This document shows, in pieces, positions 42,700-51,520 of a stretch of 64,000 bases of DNA; within the stretch, counting starts at the first letter, position 1; the number at the start of each line of letters is the position of its first letter. The translations under genes were made by a program, and so were the position numbers. The stretch spans positions 1-64,000 of the forward strand of contig NZ_PVMZ01000037.1 in assembly GCF_003001815.1 (NCBI RefSeq), written 5' to 3'. The notes beneath the pieces are model-generated. The model was not told the DNA's origin. It searched no databases and worked only from the letters and a program-made list of their open reading frames with translations. Source of the DNA: Actinoplanes italicus. Its GTDB lineage: Bacteria; Actinomycetota; Actinomycetes; Mycobacteriales; Micromonosporaceae.

Positions 42700-43401
42700 T
42701 CAGTCCTTCTTCACAGCGGACGCGTCGACGCAGACGGTTCCTTTGTTGCCGTCCTGGTCGGCGATCACGGTGAGTGAGGGCGCGTTGCTGTCATCGACGA
42801 CGGTCCCACCCGCGGCGACGGCGGCGGCGATCCGCTGCCCGGCCACCTCAGGCGCCACATAGACCTCGAGGTGGAACCGCTGACCGGAGGCCTCGCCGGC
42901 GTCTGAGAACCATAGGTTCGGCACCCGGCCCGTGGCATCGCGGATCTCGTCACCGGGATTCCCGTGGCCCTGGGCCTCGGCGTTCCCGGTCAGCAGGGCG
43001 GCCCACACCGGGGCGATGGTGGCGGAGCGCGCCGTGTCGAGGCCGAGCTCGATCACGCTGACCGAGGCGGGGTCGGCGTCAACCCGGTGGTCGGCGGCGA
43101 TCTCGGTGATCCGTCGTGCGAGGTCGATGTCCTGCCGGGTCACCCATTCGAGGATGTGCTCGGTGCCCTCACCGTCGCGGTAGACGGCATCGTCGGTGCT
43201 CAGCTTCAGGTCGACGTACCCCTTGCCGATCGACACGCGCGGGTGGTGCCCCAGCGCGTCGCCCGCCTCGCCCACCGCGGCGACGAATCGTACAGCGGCG
43301 CCGAATTCCCCGATCACGTAGCGGGCATGAAGTCCCTGAGCCAGCTTCCGCCAATCGGTGAGGTCGGCCTCGGCGATCTGCTCGCCCATCAGCATGTCCA
43401 T
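42700..43401 (-). CDS. Pterin-4a-carbinolamine dehydratase/VOC fusion protein
   Basis: 233 residues from the ATG at 43401. Residues 1-95 resemble 4a-hydroxytetrahydrobiopterin dehydratase: LTDWRKLAQGLHARYVIGEF, then VGEAGDALGHHPRVSIGKGY, where the His-His-Pro and DLKLSTD segment are family landmarks. Residues 110-230 are a glyoxalase/VOC-like domain (LWFSDAGEASGQRFHLEVYV, TVVDDSNAPSLTVIADQDGN). The fusion occurs in actinobacteria; the combined reaction is not known to me. There is no phenylalanine hydroxylase beside it. Confidence 0.85.
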   Translation of the reverse strand: MDMLMGEQIAEADLTDWRKLAQGLHARYVIGEFGAAVRFVAAVGEAGDALGHHPRVSIGKGYVDLKLSTDDAVYRDGEGTEHILEWVTRQDIDLARRITEIAADHRVDADPASVSVIELGLDTARSATIAPVWAALLTGNAEAQGHGNPGDEIRDATGRVPNLWFSDAGEASGQRFHLEVYVAPEVAGQRIAAAVAAGGTVVDDSNAPSLTVIADQDGNKGTVCVDASAVKKD

Positions 43402-43502
43402 GGATCGTCACCCTAACCCTGATCCAGCCCGCAGCCCCGGCACTGCGACCACCGGACCTGCCGCAGTCGAGATAAGCAGGCATAACCCATCCACGCGCGA
43501 TG

Positions 43503-43691
43503 TCACGTGATCACACTGCTGGTCAGCTGCGGCGACTCGACGTCCGGGACCTCGACTTCGATGTAGCCACGGATGCGGCGGCGGCGCAACTGCCGGAAAC
43601 GGTGCTCCAGCTCCGCCGGGTCGGACCGCACCGGTGCCGGGCGGAAACGGCGCGATCCCAGCTCCGTCGCGGACCAGACCACATCCATCAC
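43503..43691 (-). CDS. Possible small basic protein
   Basis: 62 residues from an ATG at 43691, rich in Arg (FRQLRRRRIRGYIEVEV). No family is recognised and no strong ribosome site precedes it. It may be real or chance; it sits between the pterin dehydratase and the GH16 gene. Confidence 0.3.
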   Translation of the reverse strand: MMDVVWSATELGSRRFRPAPVRSDPAELEHRFRQLRRRRIRGYIEVEVPDVESPQLTSSVIT

Positions 43692-43773
43692 CGAAGTTTA
43701 GAGGCTGCGTCCCGGACATCGCCGGGGGCAGCTGCGGTCTGGGAATACCGTTCCGTCGCATCGACAGCTGGAA

Positions 43774-43800
43774 ATATTTACGTAATAATGTTTACAGAAC
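43774..43800. promoter_or_regulatory. AT-rich promoter region of the GH16 gene
   Basis: An unusually AT-rich island in GC-rich DNA, about 60-85 bases before the GH16 start. It contains two TTTAC copies nine bases apart. This is a likely promoter or operator, but no sigma factor consensus is certain. Confidence 0.35.
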
Positions 43801-43860
43801 CGCAATCTCATGCCGCCCGTCGCAGCAGATCGAACCACTCCGTACGAGAGGACGTTCGCC

Positions 43861-45219
43861 GTGACAATGAATGCAGGTTTCGCGGACCGAGCGCTGTCAC
43901 GCAGCTGCCGGCGCCTCATGGTCCTCCTCACCGTGGCTGTCACCGCACTCGTCGGCAGCGCGGTCGTCCAGCAGCAACCCGCGCACGCCGCGTGGAACCT
44001 CGTGTGGGCCGACGAGTTCAACGGGTCCGGCGCGCCCAGCAGCGCCAACTGGAACTACAACGTCGGCAACGGCCTCAACCCCGGCCTCAACGCTTTCGAC
44101 GGCTGGGGCAACGGCGAGTGGGAGTGGTACCGCCCCGAGAACTGCACCCAGTCCGGCGGCAACCTCGTGATGCGTGCCAACTGGCTCACGACGCCCATCA
44201 CGGTCAACGGCCGCAACTTCTATCAGACGTCGTGCCGGATGACGACGGACACGAAGAGGTCCTTCCAGTACGGCCGCATCGAGGCGCGCATGGCGCTCCC
44301 GACCGCCGCCGGCTCGTGGCCGGCTTTCTGGATGCTCGGTGACTCGTGCGACGAGACGTCCACGAGCGCCTACAACCCGGCACAGACCTACTACGACCGC
44401 CTGCCCACCAACTGGGCCAGTTGCGGCGAGGTCGACATCATGGAACACGCGAACGCGAACGCGACCGTGACGAACAACATCTTCTGGGATCTCCGGACCG
44501 GCGTGTTCCCGTGGACAGCGGGTCAGAACGCCAACTACGTCGCGAACCCCGCCGTCAACAACCCCGCGGCCTTCCACGTCTATGCGATCGAATGGACGGC
44601 CGCGCAGATCCGCTGGTACGTCGACGGTGTGCAAACGCACGTGATCGACACGACACCAGCGACCTTGGAGGAGTTCCGCAAACCGTTCCACATCATCTTC
44701 AACCTGGCGCTGGGCGGCACTTACCCCGGACAGAACCCCGTGCAGAGCCAGTTCCCGCTCACCGCATCGATCGACTACGTGCGCTACTACCAGGACGGCG
44801 GGGGCACGACACCGCCTCCCACGGGCGGACCCGCGACGCAGATCAACGGGCCGGGCGGCAAATGCGTGGACGTGACCGGAACCGACACGGGCGGCAATGG
44901 CGCGGCCGTGCAGCTGTGGACGTGCCAGGGGCCCTCCCTTTCGAAGGACCAGCAGTGGAGCTGGGACGGCCAGACCCTGCGGACGCTGGGCCGGTGCCTC
45001 GACGTCGCCGGCGCGGGTACGGCCAATGGCACGAAGGTACAGCTCTGGGACTGCAACGGCAGTGGCGCACAGAACTGGGTTCAGGAAGGTAACCGGTTGC
45101 GCAACCCGAACTCCAACAGGTGCCTGGACTCCCCGTCAGGCTCGACAGCGGACGGCGCGCGACTGCAGATCTGGGACTGCAACGGATCGGCCGCACAATA
45201 CTTCGTGAAGGCCGCGTGA
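43861..45219 (+). CDS. Secreted GH16 endo-beta-1,3-glucanase with ricin-type (CBM13) domain
   Basis: 452 residues from a GTG at 43861 (GAGAGGA upstream; an ATG two codons later is possible). A signal peptide, LMVLLTVAVTALVGSAVVQQ, ends near AHA-AW. The GH16 domain has LVWADEFNGSG at its start, ARMALPTAAGSWPAFWMLG, and the catalytic EVDIME motif (Glu190, Asp192, Glu195). A Pro/Gly linker (GGTTPPPTGG) leads to a ricin-type lectin domain with QLWTCQG and repeated QLWDCNG/QIWDCNG units. It would cleave beta-1,3-glucans outside the cell. The two-domain form is common in soil actinomycetes. Confidence 0.93.
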   Translation: MTMNAGFADRALSRSCRRLMVLLTVAVTALVGSAVVQQQPAHAAWNLVWADEFNGSGAPSSANWNYNVGNGLNPGLNAFDGWGNGEWEWYRPENCTQSGGNLVMRANWLTTPITVNGRNFYQTSCRMTTDTKRSFQYGRIEARMALPTAAGSWPAFWMLGDSCDETSTSAYNPAQTYYDRLPTNWASCGEVDIMEHANANATVTNNIFWDLRTGVFPWTAGQNANYVANPAVNNPAAFHVYAIEWTAAQIRWYVDGVQTHVIDTTPATLEEFRKPFHIIFNLALGGTYPGQNPVQSQFPLTASIDYVRYYQDGGGTTPPPTGGPATQINGPGGKCVDVTGTDTGGNGAAVQLWTCQGPSLSKDQQWSWDGQTLRTLGRCLDVAGAGTANGTKVQLWDCNGSGAQNWVQEGNRLRNPNSNRCLDSPSGSTADGARLQIWDCNGSAAQYFVKAA

Positions 45220-45242
45220 CGGCCGGCCGAGGGACGCGCTGA

Positions 45243-45650
45243 CGGTCAGGGCGCGGGCCGTGCGTCTGTATCGCCAGTCGGACCCGAAGCCGACGATGCG
45301 GCGGCTGGCCGAGCAGTTGAACGTGCATCACGAGGCGCTGCGCAACTGAATCCGGCGGGCGGAGGCCCGACGGTCATGAGGTTCGTCGACGAACACCGTG
45401 ACCGCTCCGCGGTCGGGCTCCTGCTACGGGTCCTGAACATCGCCGAGTCGATCTACCACCAGTGGCTGAAACAGGTTGAGCAGCCCAGTGACCGGAAACC
45501 GGCCGGCCTCGGGCTGCCGTCGAACATTCACGAGATCCGGGAAGCGTCCGGCTTCACCTACGGCGCTGACCGCGTGCATCGGCAACTACGCCGCGACGGC
45601 ATCCGCGTAGGCCGCGAACGAGTGGAACGGCTGATGAATACCTGCCTGTT
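45243..45650 (+). pseudogene. IS3-family transposase remnants (orfA and orfB pieces)
   Basis: An orfA-like piece reads RAVRLYRQSDPKPTMRRLAE then QLNVHHEALRN with a TGA replacing the usual Trp, followed by IRRAEA. The orfB N-terminal piece from 45376 reads MRFVDEHRDRSAVGLLLRVL with GFTYGADRVHRQLRRDGIRV and RERVERLMNTC. The DDE catalytic part is missing. Most of the element is gone, so it is inactive; it abuts a truncated pectate lyase and may have caused that truncation. Confidence 0.7.
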
Positions 45651-45671
45651 CCCCCGCCGCGGCCGGCGGAT

Positions 45672-45911
45672 CTGTCGGGCGCCGATGTCCGCCTGCGGTC
45701 CCGCGTAGGCCTTGACCAGGGCGGGCACGTTCGCCGCCGGGTCGAGGGTGTAGCTGTCGAAGCTGCTCGGTGTGAACGCCGAGCCCGATGCGGCGGCCTT
45801 GCCGGTGCAACTGACGAGGATGCTGCCGCTCTGTCTCAACTGGGCGGTGGCATCGGCGAGCACGGCCACGGTGCCGGCGCTGGTGGCCCACGCCAAGCGA
45901 TCACGTCTCAT
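45672..45911 (-). pseudogene. Pectate lyase C-terminal fragment
   Basis: The minus frame has LRQSGSILVSCTGKAAASGS, then FTPSSFDSYTLDPAANVPAL and VKAYAGPQADIG. The last part resembles the end of the PL1 domain encoded at 51517-52980 (FEPSAFYAYSPDPASRVRDL with VRKYAGPR), so it is a remnant of a second pectate lyase. The 3' end runs into IS3 remnant sequence. It stands immediately downstream of the sugar-transport operon, on its strand, as if once part of it. Confidence 0.6.
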
Positions 45912-45960
45912 TCGAAGTCGTCCTTGAGGTGTCGAACCTGTGGGCGAGGATCGGGCCGAC

Positions 45961-46851
45961 TCACCGCAGACCGGTGGTGGCGATGCCTCTGACCAGGTAT
46001 TTCTGTCCGGCGATGAAGAAGCCGATGACGGGGGCGAGGGAGACGAACGACATCGCGAACATCTCGCCCCACATGCTCTGGCCCTCGGAGTCCATGAACT
46101 GGCGTACGGCCAGCGGGACGGTGTAGAGCTGCGGGTCGGTGAGGTAGAGCAGCGGGCTGAAGAACTCGTTCCACACCGAGATGAAGGTGAAGATCGCGGT
46201 GGTGGCGAAGGCCGGCACGCACAGCGGCATGATGACCTTCCAGAACGTACGGAACGGTCCGCAGCCGTCGATGCGGGCGGCGTCGTCGAGCTCCTGCGGC
46301 AGGGATCGCATGAACTGGACCATCAGGAAGATGTAGAAGCCGTTGGTGGCCAGGAAGTGCGGCACGAGCAGCGGGTAGTACGTGTTGAGCCAGCCGATCT
46401 TGTCGAACATGACGTACTGCGGGACGACGAGCACGTGGCCGGGCAGCATCATGGTGCCGAGCATCATGGCGAAGAACAGTCTGCGGCCGGTGAACCTGAG
46501 CCGGGCGAAGGCGTAGGCGGCCAGGGAGCAGGACAGCAGGTTGCCGATGATGCTGAGGGTGACGATGACCAGCGAGTTGACCAGGTAGATCTCGAACGGC
46601 TCGGCGAGCGCGGTCCAGCCGCGGGCGTAGTTGCCGAAGTCGAACACGGCCGGCCACAGGCCTTCGTCGGTGAAGACGCTGTTGCTGGGCTTCACCGAGG
46701 CGGACACCATCCACAGCAGCGGATACATCATGATCACGCCGACCCCGGTGAGCAGGACGTGCCGCAGGTAGCGCGGGCGCCGTTTCCGGCCGGAGGGTGC
46801 CTGCTGCGGAGCGTCCGGTGGCGTGGAGACGCGCGTCAGGGTGAGCGACAT
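45961..46851 (-). CDS. Sugar ABC transporter permease, CUT1 (MalG-like)
   Basis: 296 residues, six predicted helices. Landmarks are YPLLWMVSASVKPSNSVFTD, LSIIGNLLSCSLAAYAFARL, and the EAA loop LPQELDDAARIDGCGPFRTF followed by WKVIMPLCVPAFATTAIFTF, which contacts the ATPase. It ends QKYLVRGIATTGLR, a family-typical tail. It is the second membrane half of the importer for sugars released by the neighbouring hydrolases. No ATPase gene lies here; such systems often use a shared MsiK-type ATPase encoded elsewhere. Confidence 0.92.
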   Translation of the reverse strand: MSLTLTRVSTPPDAPQQAPSGRKRRPRYLRHVLLTGVGVIMMYPLLWMVSASVKPSNSVFTDEGLWPAVFDFGNYARGWTALAEPFEIYLVNSLVIVTLSIIGNLLSCSLAAYAFARLRFTGRRLFFAMMLGTMMLPGHVLVVPQYVMFDKIGWLNTYYPLLVPHFLATNGFYIFLMVQFMRSLPQELDDAARIDGCGPFRTFWKVIMPLCVPAFATTAIFTFISVWNEFFSPLLYLTDPQLYTVPLAVRQFMDSEGQSMWGEMFAMSFVSLAPVIGFFIAGQKYLVRGIATTGLR

Positions 46852-46861
46852 GAGGGCCCCG

Positions 46862-47761
46862 TCAGTTGTCGTAGAAGACCCAGTAGCGGGCCGCGAGGAA
46901 GTTGATCGCGGTGAACCCCGCGATGATCATCAGCAGGAGCCAGGCCATCGAGGAGGCGTAGCCCATGTCGAACTCGGCGAAGCCCTTCTGGTACAGGTAG
47001 AGGTTGTAGAAGAGGGTGGAGCCGGCCGGGCCGCCGCTGCCGTTGCTGATCACGTAGCTCTGGGTGAAGGTCTGGAACGACGCGATCAGCGCCTGCACCA
47101 GGTTGAAGAAGATGATCGGGCTCAGCAGCGGCAGGGTGATCGAGCGGAACTGCCGCCACTTCGACGCGCCGTCCATCTGGGCGGCCTCGTAGTACATGGC
47201 GGGGATCTGCCGCAGCCCGGCCAGGAAGATCACCATCGGGGCGCCGAACGTCCACACGTGCAGCAGGATCAGGGTGCTCAGCGCGTAGTCGGGGTCGGTC
47301 GTCCAGGCCGGGCCGGTGATGCCGATCGTGGCGAGCAGGTCGTTGACGATGCCGTCGTAGCCGAACAGATAGCGCCACAGCATGACGATCGCGACACTGC
47401 CGCCGAGCAGCGACGGCAGGTAGTAGACGCTGCGGTAGATCGCGAGTCCGCGTACGCCCCGGTCCAGCACCATGGCGACGCCGAGCGCGACCGCCAGCGA
47501 CAGCGGGACCGACACCAGGGTGTAGACGAAGGTGACCTTCAGCGACTGGTGCAGGGTGGCGTCGCCGAGCATCTCCCGGAAGTTCGCCAGCCCGGCCCAG
47601 CGTGGTGGGGTGAGCAGGTCGTAGTCGGTGAACGCCAGGTACAGCGAGGCGACGAACGGGACGATCATGAAGATCAGCCCGCCGAACCAGGGCAGCAGGA
47701 AGACGTAGCCGGCCCAGTCCTGCCGCTTGCGCCGGCGCACCCGCGGCAGAACCTCGGTCAT
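46862..47761 (-). CDS. Sugar ABC transporter permease, CUT1 (MalF-like)
   Basis: 299 residues from the ATG at 47761, overlapping the end of the binding-protein gene. WAGYVFLLPWFGGLIFMIVP is the first helix; then LSLAVALGVAMVLDRGVRGL, and the EAA loop IPAMYYEAAQMDGASKWRQF with SITLPLLSPIIFFNLVQALI. It pairs with the MalG-like permease ten bases downstream. The frame is open up to 48112, but that extension is antisense-type shadow within the binding-protein gene. Confidence 0.92.
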   Translation of the reverse strand: MTEVLPRVRRRKRQDWAGYVFLLPWFGGLIFMIVPFVASLYLAFTDYDLLTPPRWAGLANFREMLGDATLHQSLKVTFVYTLVSVPLSLAVALGVAMVLDRGVRGLAIYRSVYYLPSLLGGSVAIVMLWRYLFGYDGIVNDLLATIGITGPAWTTDPDYALSTLILLHVWTFGAPMVIFLAGLRQIPAMYYEAAQMDGASKWRQFRSITLPLLSPIIFFNLVQALIASFQTFTQSYVISNGSGGPAGSTLFYNLYLYQKGFAEFDMGYASSMAWLLLMIIAGFTAINFLAARYWVFYDN

Positions 47762-49077
47762 GGCGCGATCGCCTTGCGGGCCTCGGTGATGAACTGGTTG
47801 CCGGCCTCGGTGGGGCTCATCCGGCCGAATTCGGCCTCGGTACTGATCGTCTTGAGGATGTTGGTGAGCTTGCTGGCGCCGACCGGGTACGGGTACGACG
47901 CGGGCAGCTTCTCGTTCTGCAGTTTGTTGAGGAACTCGGTGGAGCGCCGGTTGTCGGGCTCGAGCCCGGATCCGATCGCCTCGGCGATGGTCCGGTTGGC
48001 CGGGACGCCACGGGTGACTCCAGCCGCCTTGGCCGCCTCGGTGTCGTTGATCAGGAAGTTGAGCAGCTTGACGGTCTCGGCGGGGTGCTTGGAGCCCGCC
48101 GCGATCGACCACAGCGCGGGCGTGTCGACGGACTGGCCGCGGCGGGGGCCACGGGTCTCCCCCGGGATCCGCAGCAGTTGCAGGTTGCCGCCGCAGGCTT
48201 GGTTGAAGCCGAGCAGGCCGTTGGTGGGGATGATCTGCGACGCGATCGCCTTCTTGGCCAGGTAGGACTGAGCGGGCGAGGCGCCGTTGTTCTGGTCGAT
48301 GAATCCGGCCGGCGGGATGCCGCCGGCTTTGCGCAGGTCCGCGACGAGTTGGTACCAGGCGGTGACGGTCGCCTCGGTGGCGCCGAGCCTGCCGTCAGGG
48401 GTGAAGAAGTCCTCGCCGCGCTGGCGGGCGAAGACGAGCAGGTTCGCGACCGTCCACGGCTCGAAGTTGGTGCCGTACACCTTGCCGCCGCTGGCCTTGG
48501 TGACCTGCTTCGCGAACGCGGCGAGGTCGTCCCAGCCCCAGGTGTCGCCGTCGGGGATGCTCACGCCGTACTTGTCGGTCAGGGTCTTGTCGACGATGTA
48601 GCCGATGGTGTTGAGCCCGGACGGGACGCCGAAGCTCCTGGCGCCGACCTGGCCGAGGGCGCGGGCGGAGTCGGTCAGGGCGGACTGGTCGAGTCCGGCG
48701 TGCTGGGACAGGTCGAGCAGGGTGCCGCGGTCGGCGTACTCGCGCAGGCTGTCGAAGCGCATCGCCATCAGGTCCGGGGGGTTGCCGGCCGCGAACCGGG
48801 CGGCGAGTTTGTCCTTGTACGGGCTGCTGTCCTGGTACTCGGTGCTGACCTTGATGCCGGGGTTGGCCTTCTGGAACAGGTCGAGGGCCTTGGCGGTTAG
48901 TTCGGCGCGCTGGGCGTCACCCCACCAGACCATGTTCAGCTCGATCTTGCCGTCGTCGCCGCCACCGCCGCCGAAGCCACGCCCGCAGGCGGGCAGGGTG
49001 GCGGCGAGCCCGGTCAGGCCGGCCAGCCCGAGCAGCCGGCGCCGGTCGAGCCGAGGGCCGTCATGAGGTGCGTTCAC
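47758..49077 (-). CDS. Sugar ABC transporter substrate-binding lipoprotein
   Basis: 439 residues from a GTG at 49077, after GGAAGGAAGGCTC. The N-terminus has a twin-arginine-type run RRRLLGLAGLTGLAATLP and a lipobox LPAC, so it is exported, possibly by Tat, and lipid-anchored. IELNMVWWGDAQRAELTAKA, LDLFQKANPGIKVSTEYQDS and NPPDLMAMRFDSLREYADRG follow the CUT1 solute-binding pattern; the end is SPTEAGNQFITEARKAI. The ligand is probably an oligosaccharide from pectin or hemicellulose, judged from neighbours only. Confidence 0.92.
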   Translation of the reverse strand: MNAPHDGPRLDRRRLLGLAGLTGLAATLPACGRGFGGGGGDDGKIELNMVWWGDAQRAELTAKALDLFQKANPGIKVSTEYQDSSPYKDKLAARFAAGNPPDLMAMRFDSLREYADRGTLLDLSQHAGLDQSALTDSARALGQVGARSFGVPSGLNTIGYIVDKTLTDKYGVSIPDGDTWGWDDLAAFAKQVTKASGGKVYGTNFEPWTVANLLVFARQRGEDFFTPDGRLGATEATVTAWYQLVADLRKAGGIPPAGFIDQNNGASPAQSYLAKKAIASQIIPTNGLLGFNQACGGNLQLLRIPGETRGPRRGQSVDTPALWSIAAGSKHPAETVKLLNFLINDTEAAKAAGVTRGVPANRTIAEAIGSGLEPDNRRSTEFLNKLQNEKLPASYPYPVGASKLTNILKTISTEAEFGRMSPTEAGNQFITEARKAIAP

Positions 49078-49098
49078 GAGCCTTCCTTCCAGCCGAAG

Positions 49099-49114
49099 AT
49101 TTGTTTCAGTGTTT
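49099..49114. promoter_or_regulatory. Candidate operator, site 1
   Basis: ATTTGTTTCAGTGTTT lies 22 bases upstream of the binding-protein start. It matches site 2 (49176-49191) at 14 of 16 positions in the same orientation and is strikingly AT-rich. It could be bound by the ROK regulator encoded at 53823-55037. Confidence 0.5.
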
Positions 49115-49175
49115 TATCTATCTAGGGGCATGTATGTCAACAGCGCTCCCACCTCGACATTCAGGAAGAGTCGTA

Positions 49176-49191
49176 ATTTGTTACAGTGATT
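49176..49191. promoter_or_regulatory. Candidate operator, site 2
   Basis: ATTTGTTACAGTGATT is 35 bases before the first gene of the plus-strand operon and 77 bases from site 1. The two sites could serve the two divergent promoters. Confidence 0.5.
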
Positions 49192-49226
49192 GACCTAAAT
49201 GCGCGACGGGCGGTAGCTTGCCGCCC

Positions 49227-50054
49227 ATGCCGACAGTCCAGGCGCATGACCTGTCCTGCTCCGGGAAGGTGGTGGCCCGGTACGTGTGGGACCCACACCT
49301 GCCCGCCACCGTCTCGCCCCGGCCCTACCTGCACCCCGTGACCACCCTGGGAGGCACCACCGTCACCGGGTTCATGCCCCCCGACCACGCCCACCACCTC
49401 GGCGCGAGCATCGCCGTCCCGGTGCTCAACGACGCCAACTTCTGGGGCGGCCGCACCTACCTGGCCGACCATGGCTCGATCCATCTCGACAACCACGGCA
49501 GACAGCGGCACGTCCGCTGGCTGCACCGCTCCGGCGACGGCGTGGTGCAGCAGCTCGATTGGCTGGACCGCGACGGCCGGGCACTGGCCCGGGAGCGGCG
49601 CGAGCTGTCCGTGCACCACATCGACAGCACCGCCTGGCTGCTGCGCGTCGCGTTCACTCTGAGCAGCGCCGACGGGGAGACTCTCACCATCGACAGCCCG
49701 GCGGCACGCGGCCGGGCCGGAGCCGGCTACGGCGGATTCTTCTGGCGCGCGCCCACCGGCGACTACCGGATCACCGCCGAGACCGGCAACGGCACCGAAG
49801 CCGTCCACGGCCGCGCGGCCCGCTGGCTCTCCCTCGAGGGCCGGGACTGGACACTGGTCTTCCTCACCGACACGGTCTCCTCCGACCCGTGGTTCGTACG
49901 GTGCGACGACTACGCCGGAGTCTGCTCCGCCATCGCCTGGGACCGGCTGATCGTCCCGGCCGGCGGCACCCTGACCCGCACCCTGTCGGTGCTGGTCGCC
50001 GACGGCTCCCCCACCGGCGAGTTGCTGGCCGCCGCCCAGGAGGCGCACCGATGA
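49227..50054 (+). CDS. DUF6807/PmoA-like protein, copy 1
   Basis: About 275 residues from the ATG at 49227; an in-frame TTG at 49218 is possible and no ribosome site is clear. It has YVWDPHLPATVSPRPYLHPV, TTLGGTTVTGFMPPDHAHHL, NDANFWGGRTYLADHGSIHL and AGAGYGGFFWRAPTGDY, the features of the DUF6807 family, often annotated as PmoA by old naming. The His-rich DHAHH and HLD segments could bind metal. It is encoded with glycosidases and a sugar transporter, so a role in sugar-acid or glycoside metabolism is likely; the reaction is not known. Confidence 0.85.
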   Translation: MPTVQAHDLSCSGKVVARYVWDPHLPATVSPRPYLHPVTTLGGTTVTGFMPPDHAHHLGASIAVPVLNDANFWGGRTYLADHGSIHLDNHGRQRHVRWLHRSGDGVVQQLDWLDRDGRALARERRELSVHHIDSTAWLLRVAFTLSSADGETLTIDSPAARGRAGAGYGGFFWRAPTGDYRITAETGNGTEAVHGRAARWLSLEGRDWTLVFLTDTVSSDPWFVRCDDYAGVCSAIAWDRLIVPAGGTLTRTLSVLVADGSPTGELLAAAQEAHR

Positions 50055-51520
50055 CCGGTCCGTGGATCGCCGACACCGGCGACGGCCACTACCGCAACCC
50101 GATCCTGTTCGCCGACTGGTCGGATCCCGACGCGGTCCGCGTCGGCGACGACTTCTACCTCACCGCATCCAGCTTCAACCGGGTCCCCGGCCTGCCCCTG
50201 CTGCACTCCCCGGATCTGGTCAGCTGGCGCCTGATCGGCCACGCGCTGGACCGGCTCGTCCCCGAGGACGCCTACCGCGCTCCCCGCCACGGCTGCGGCG
50301 TCTGGGCGCCCGCGCTACGCCACCACGACGGCCGGTTCTGGATCGTCTACCCCGACCCGGACCACGGCATCTACGTCACCACCAGCGACGATCCGGCCGG
50401 CAAGTGGACCGAGCCGCACCTGATCGTGCCGGGCCAGGGGTTGATCGATCCTTGCCCGCTCTGGGACGACGACGGCAACGCCTACCTCGTGCACGGCTGG
50501 GCCAAGAGCCGCTGCGGCTTCAACAACCGGCTCACCGCCCACCGGATGACCGCCGACCTGGCCCGGCCGCTCGACGGCGGCACCGTGATCGTCGACGGGG
50601 ACGCCATCGAAGGCTGCCGCACCCTCGAAGGTCCCAAGTGGTACCGGCGCGACGGCTGGTACTGGATCTTCGCGCCGGCCGGCGGCGTCACGAACGGCTG
50701 GCAGTACGCGATGCGCTCCCGGCACGTCCTCGGACCCTACGAGCCTCGCGTCGTGCTGGCCCAGGGCGACACCGCCGTCAACGGCCCGCATCAGGGCGCC
50801 TGGGTGCAGACGCCCGCCGGCGAGTCCTGGTTCCTGCATTTCCAGGACCTCTCGGCGTACGGCAGAGTCGTGCACCTGCAGCCGATGACATGGGACGCCG
50901 ACGGCTGGCCGGTGATCGGCGACCACGGCACCCCGCTGGCCCGGCACCGCAAACCTGTCCCGGACCCGGCCCCGCCACGGGTGCACGACGAGATCCCGGA
51001 ATGGACCCGGCCCGCCAACCCGGCACCCACCACGCCCGGCGCCGAGGCGCACCGACTGCTCTGCGAACCCGGCGACGACCTCCGGGCCTTCCCGGCCGTG
51101 CTGGGCCGGCGGCTGCCCGGGCCACGGTTCCGCGCCGAAACCGAGGTCCGCCTGGACGCACCCGCCGGGGCACGCGCCGGGATGACGGTACTCGGTCACA
51201 CGTACAGCTGGATCGGTCTGGAACAGCAGCCCGACGGACCGCGACTCGTCCGCCGGACCGCCGAAGCCGGAGGCGAGGCGGAACGAGACGTCACCGAACC
51301 GCTGCCGGTCGGCGGCCCGGTCCGGCTGGCCGTCACGGTCACCGACGGCGCGGTCGCCCGCTTCGCCGCCGACACCGGAACGGGCTGGAAGGAACACGGG
51401 CCGCCGTTCACCGCCACGCCCGGCCTCTGGATCGGCGCGACCCTCGGACTGTTCGCCACCGGCTCCGACGGTCATGCCGACTTCGAACCACTGCTCATCA
51501 CGGCTCTGGAGGAATCGTGA
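50051..51520 (+). CDS. Glycoside hydrolase family 43 enzyme
   Basis: 489 residues; the ATG overlaps the previous stop (ATGA). GH43 features: YRNPILFADWSDPDAVRVGD with the general-base Asp, DFYLTASSFNRVPGLPLLHS, GCGVWAPALRHHDGRFWIVY, then LIDPCPLWDDDGNAYLVHGW with the second Asp and RTLEGPKWYRRDGWYWIFAP with the general-acid Glu. The C-terminal 200 residues form a beta-sandwich typical of beta-xylosidase-type members. It lacks a signal peptide, so it probably cleaves imported arabino- or xylo-oligosaccharides inside the cell. Confidence 0.92.
   Translation: MTGPWIADTGDGHYRNPILFADWSDPDAVRVGDDFYLTASSFNRVPGLPLLHSPDLVSWRLIGHALDRLVPEDAYRAPRHGCGVWAPALRHHDGRFWIVYPDPDHGIYVTTSDDPAGKWTEPHLIVPGQGLIDPCPLWDDDGNAYLVHGWAKSRCGFNNRLTAHRMTADLARPLDGGTVIVDGDAIEGCRTLEGPKWYRRDGWYWIFAPAGGVTNGWQYAMRSRHVLGPYEPRVVLAQGDTAVNGPHQGAWVQTPAGESWFLHFQDLSAYGRVVHLQPMTWDADGWPVIGDHGTPLARHRKPVPDPAPPRVHDEIPEWTRPANPAPTTPGAEAHRLLCEPGDDLRAFPAVLGRRLPGPRFRAETEVRLDAPAGARAGMTVLGHTYSWIGLEQQPDGPRLVRRTAEAGGEAERDVTEPLPVGGPVRLAVTVTDGAVARFAADTGTGWKEHGPPFTATPGLWIGATLGLFATGSDGHADFEPLLITALEES

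Noticed and set aside
47762..48112. Longer MalF-like permease starting near 48112
   Set aside because: The extra 117 codons lie in the wrong frame of the binding-protein gene and have no membrane or family sequence; the ATG at 47761 gives the normal permease length.
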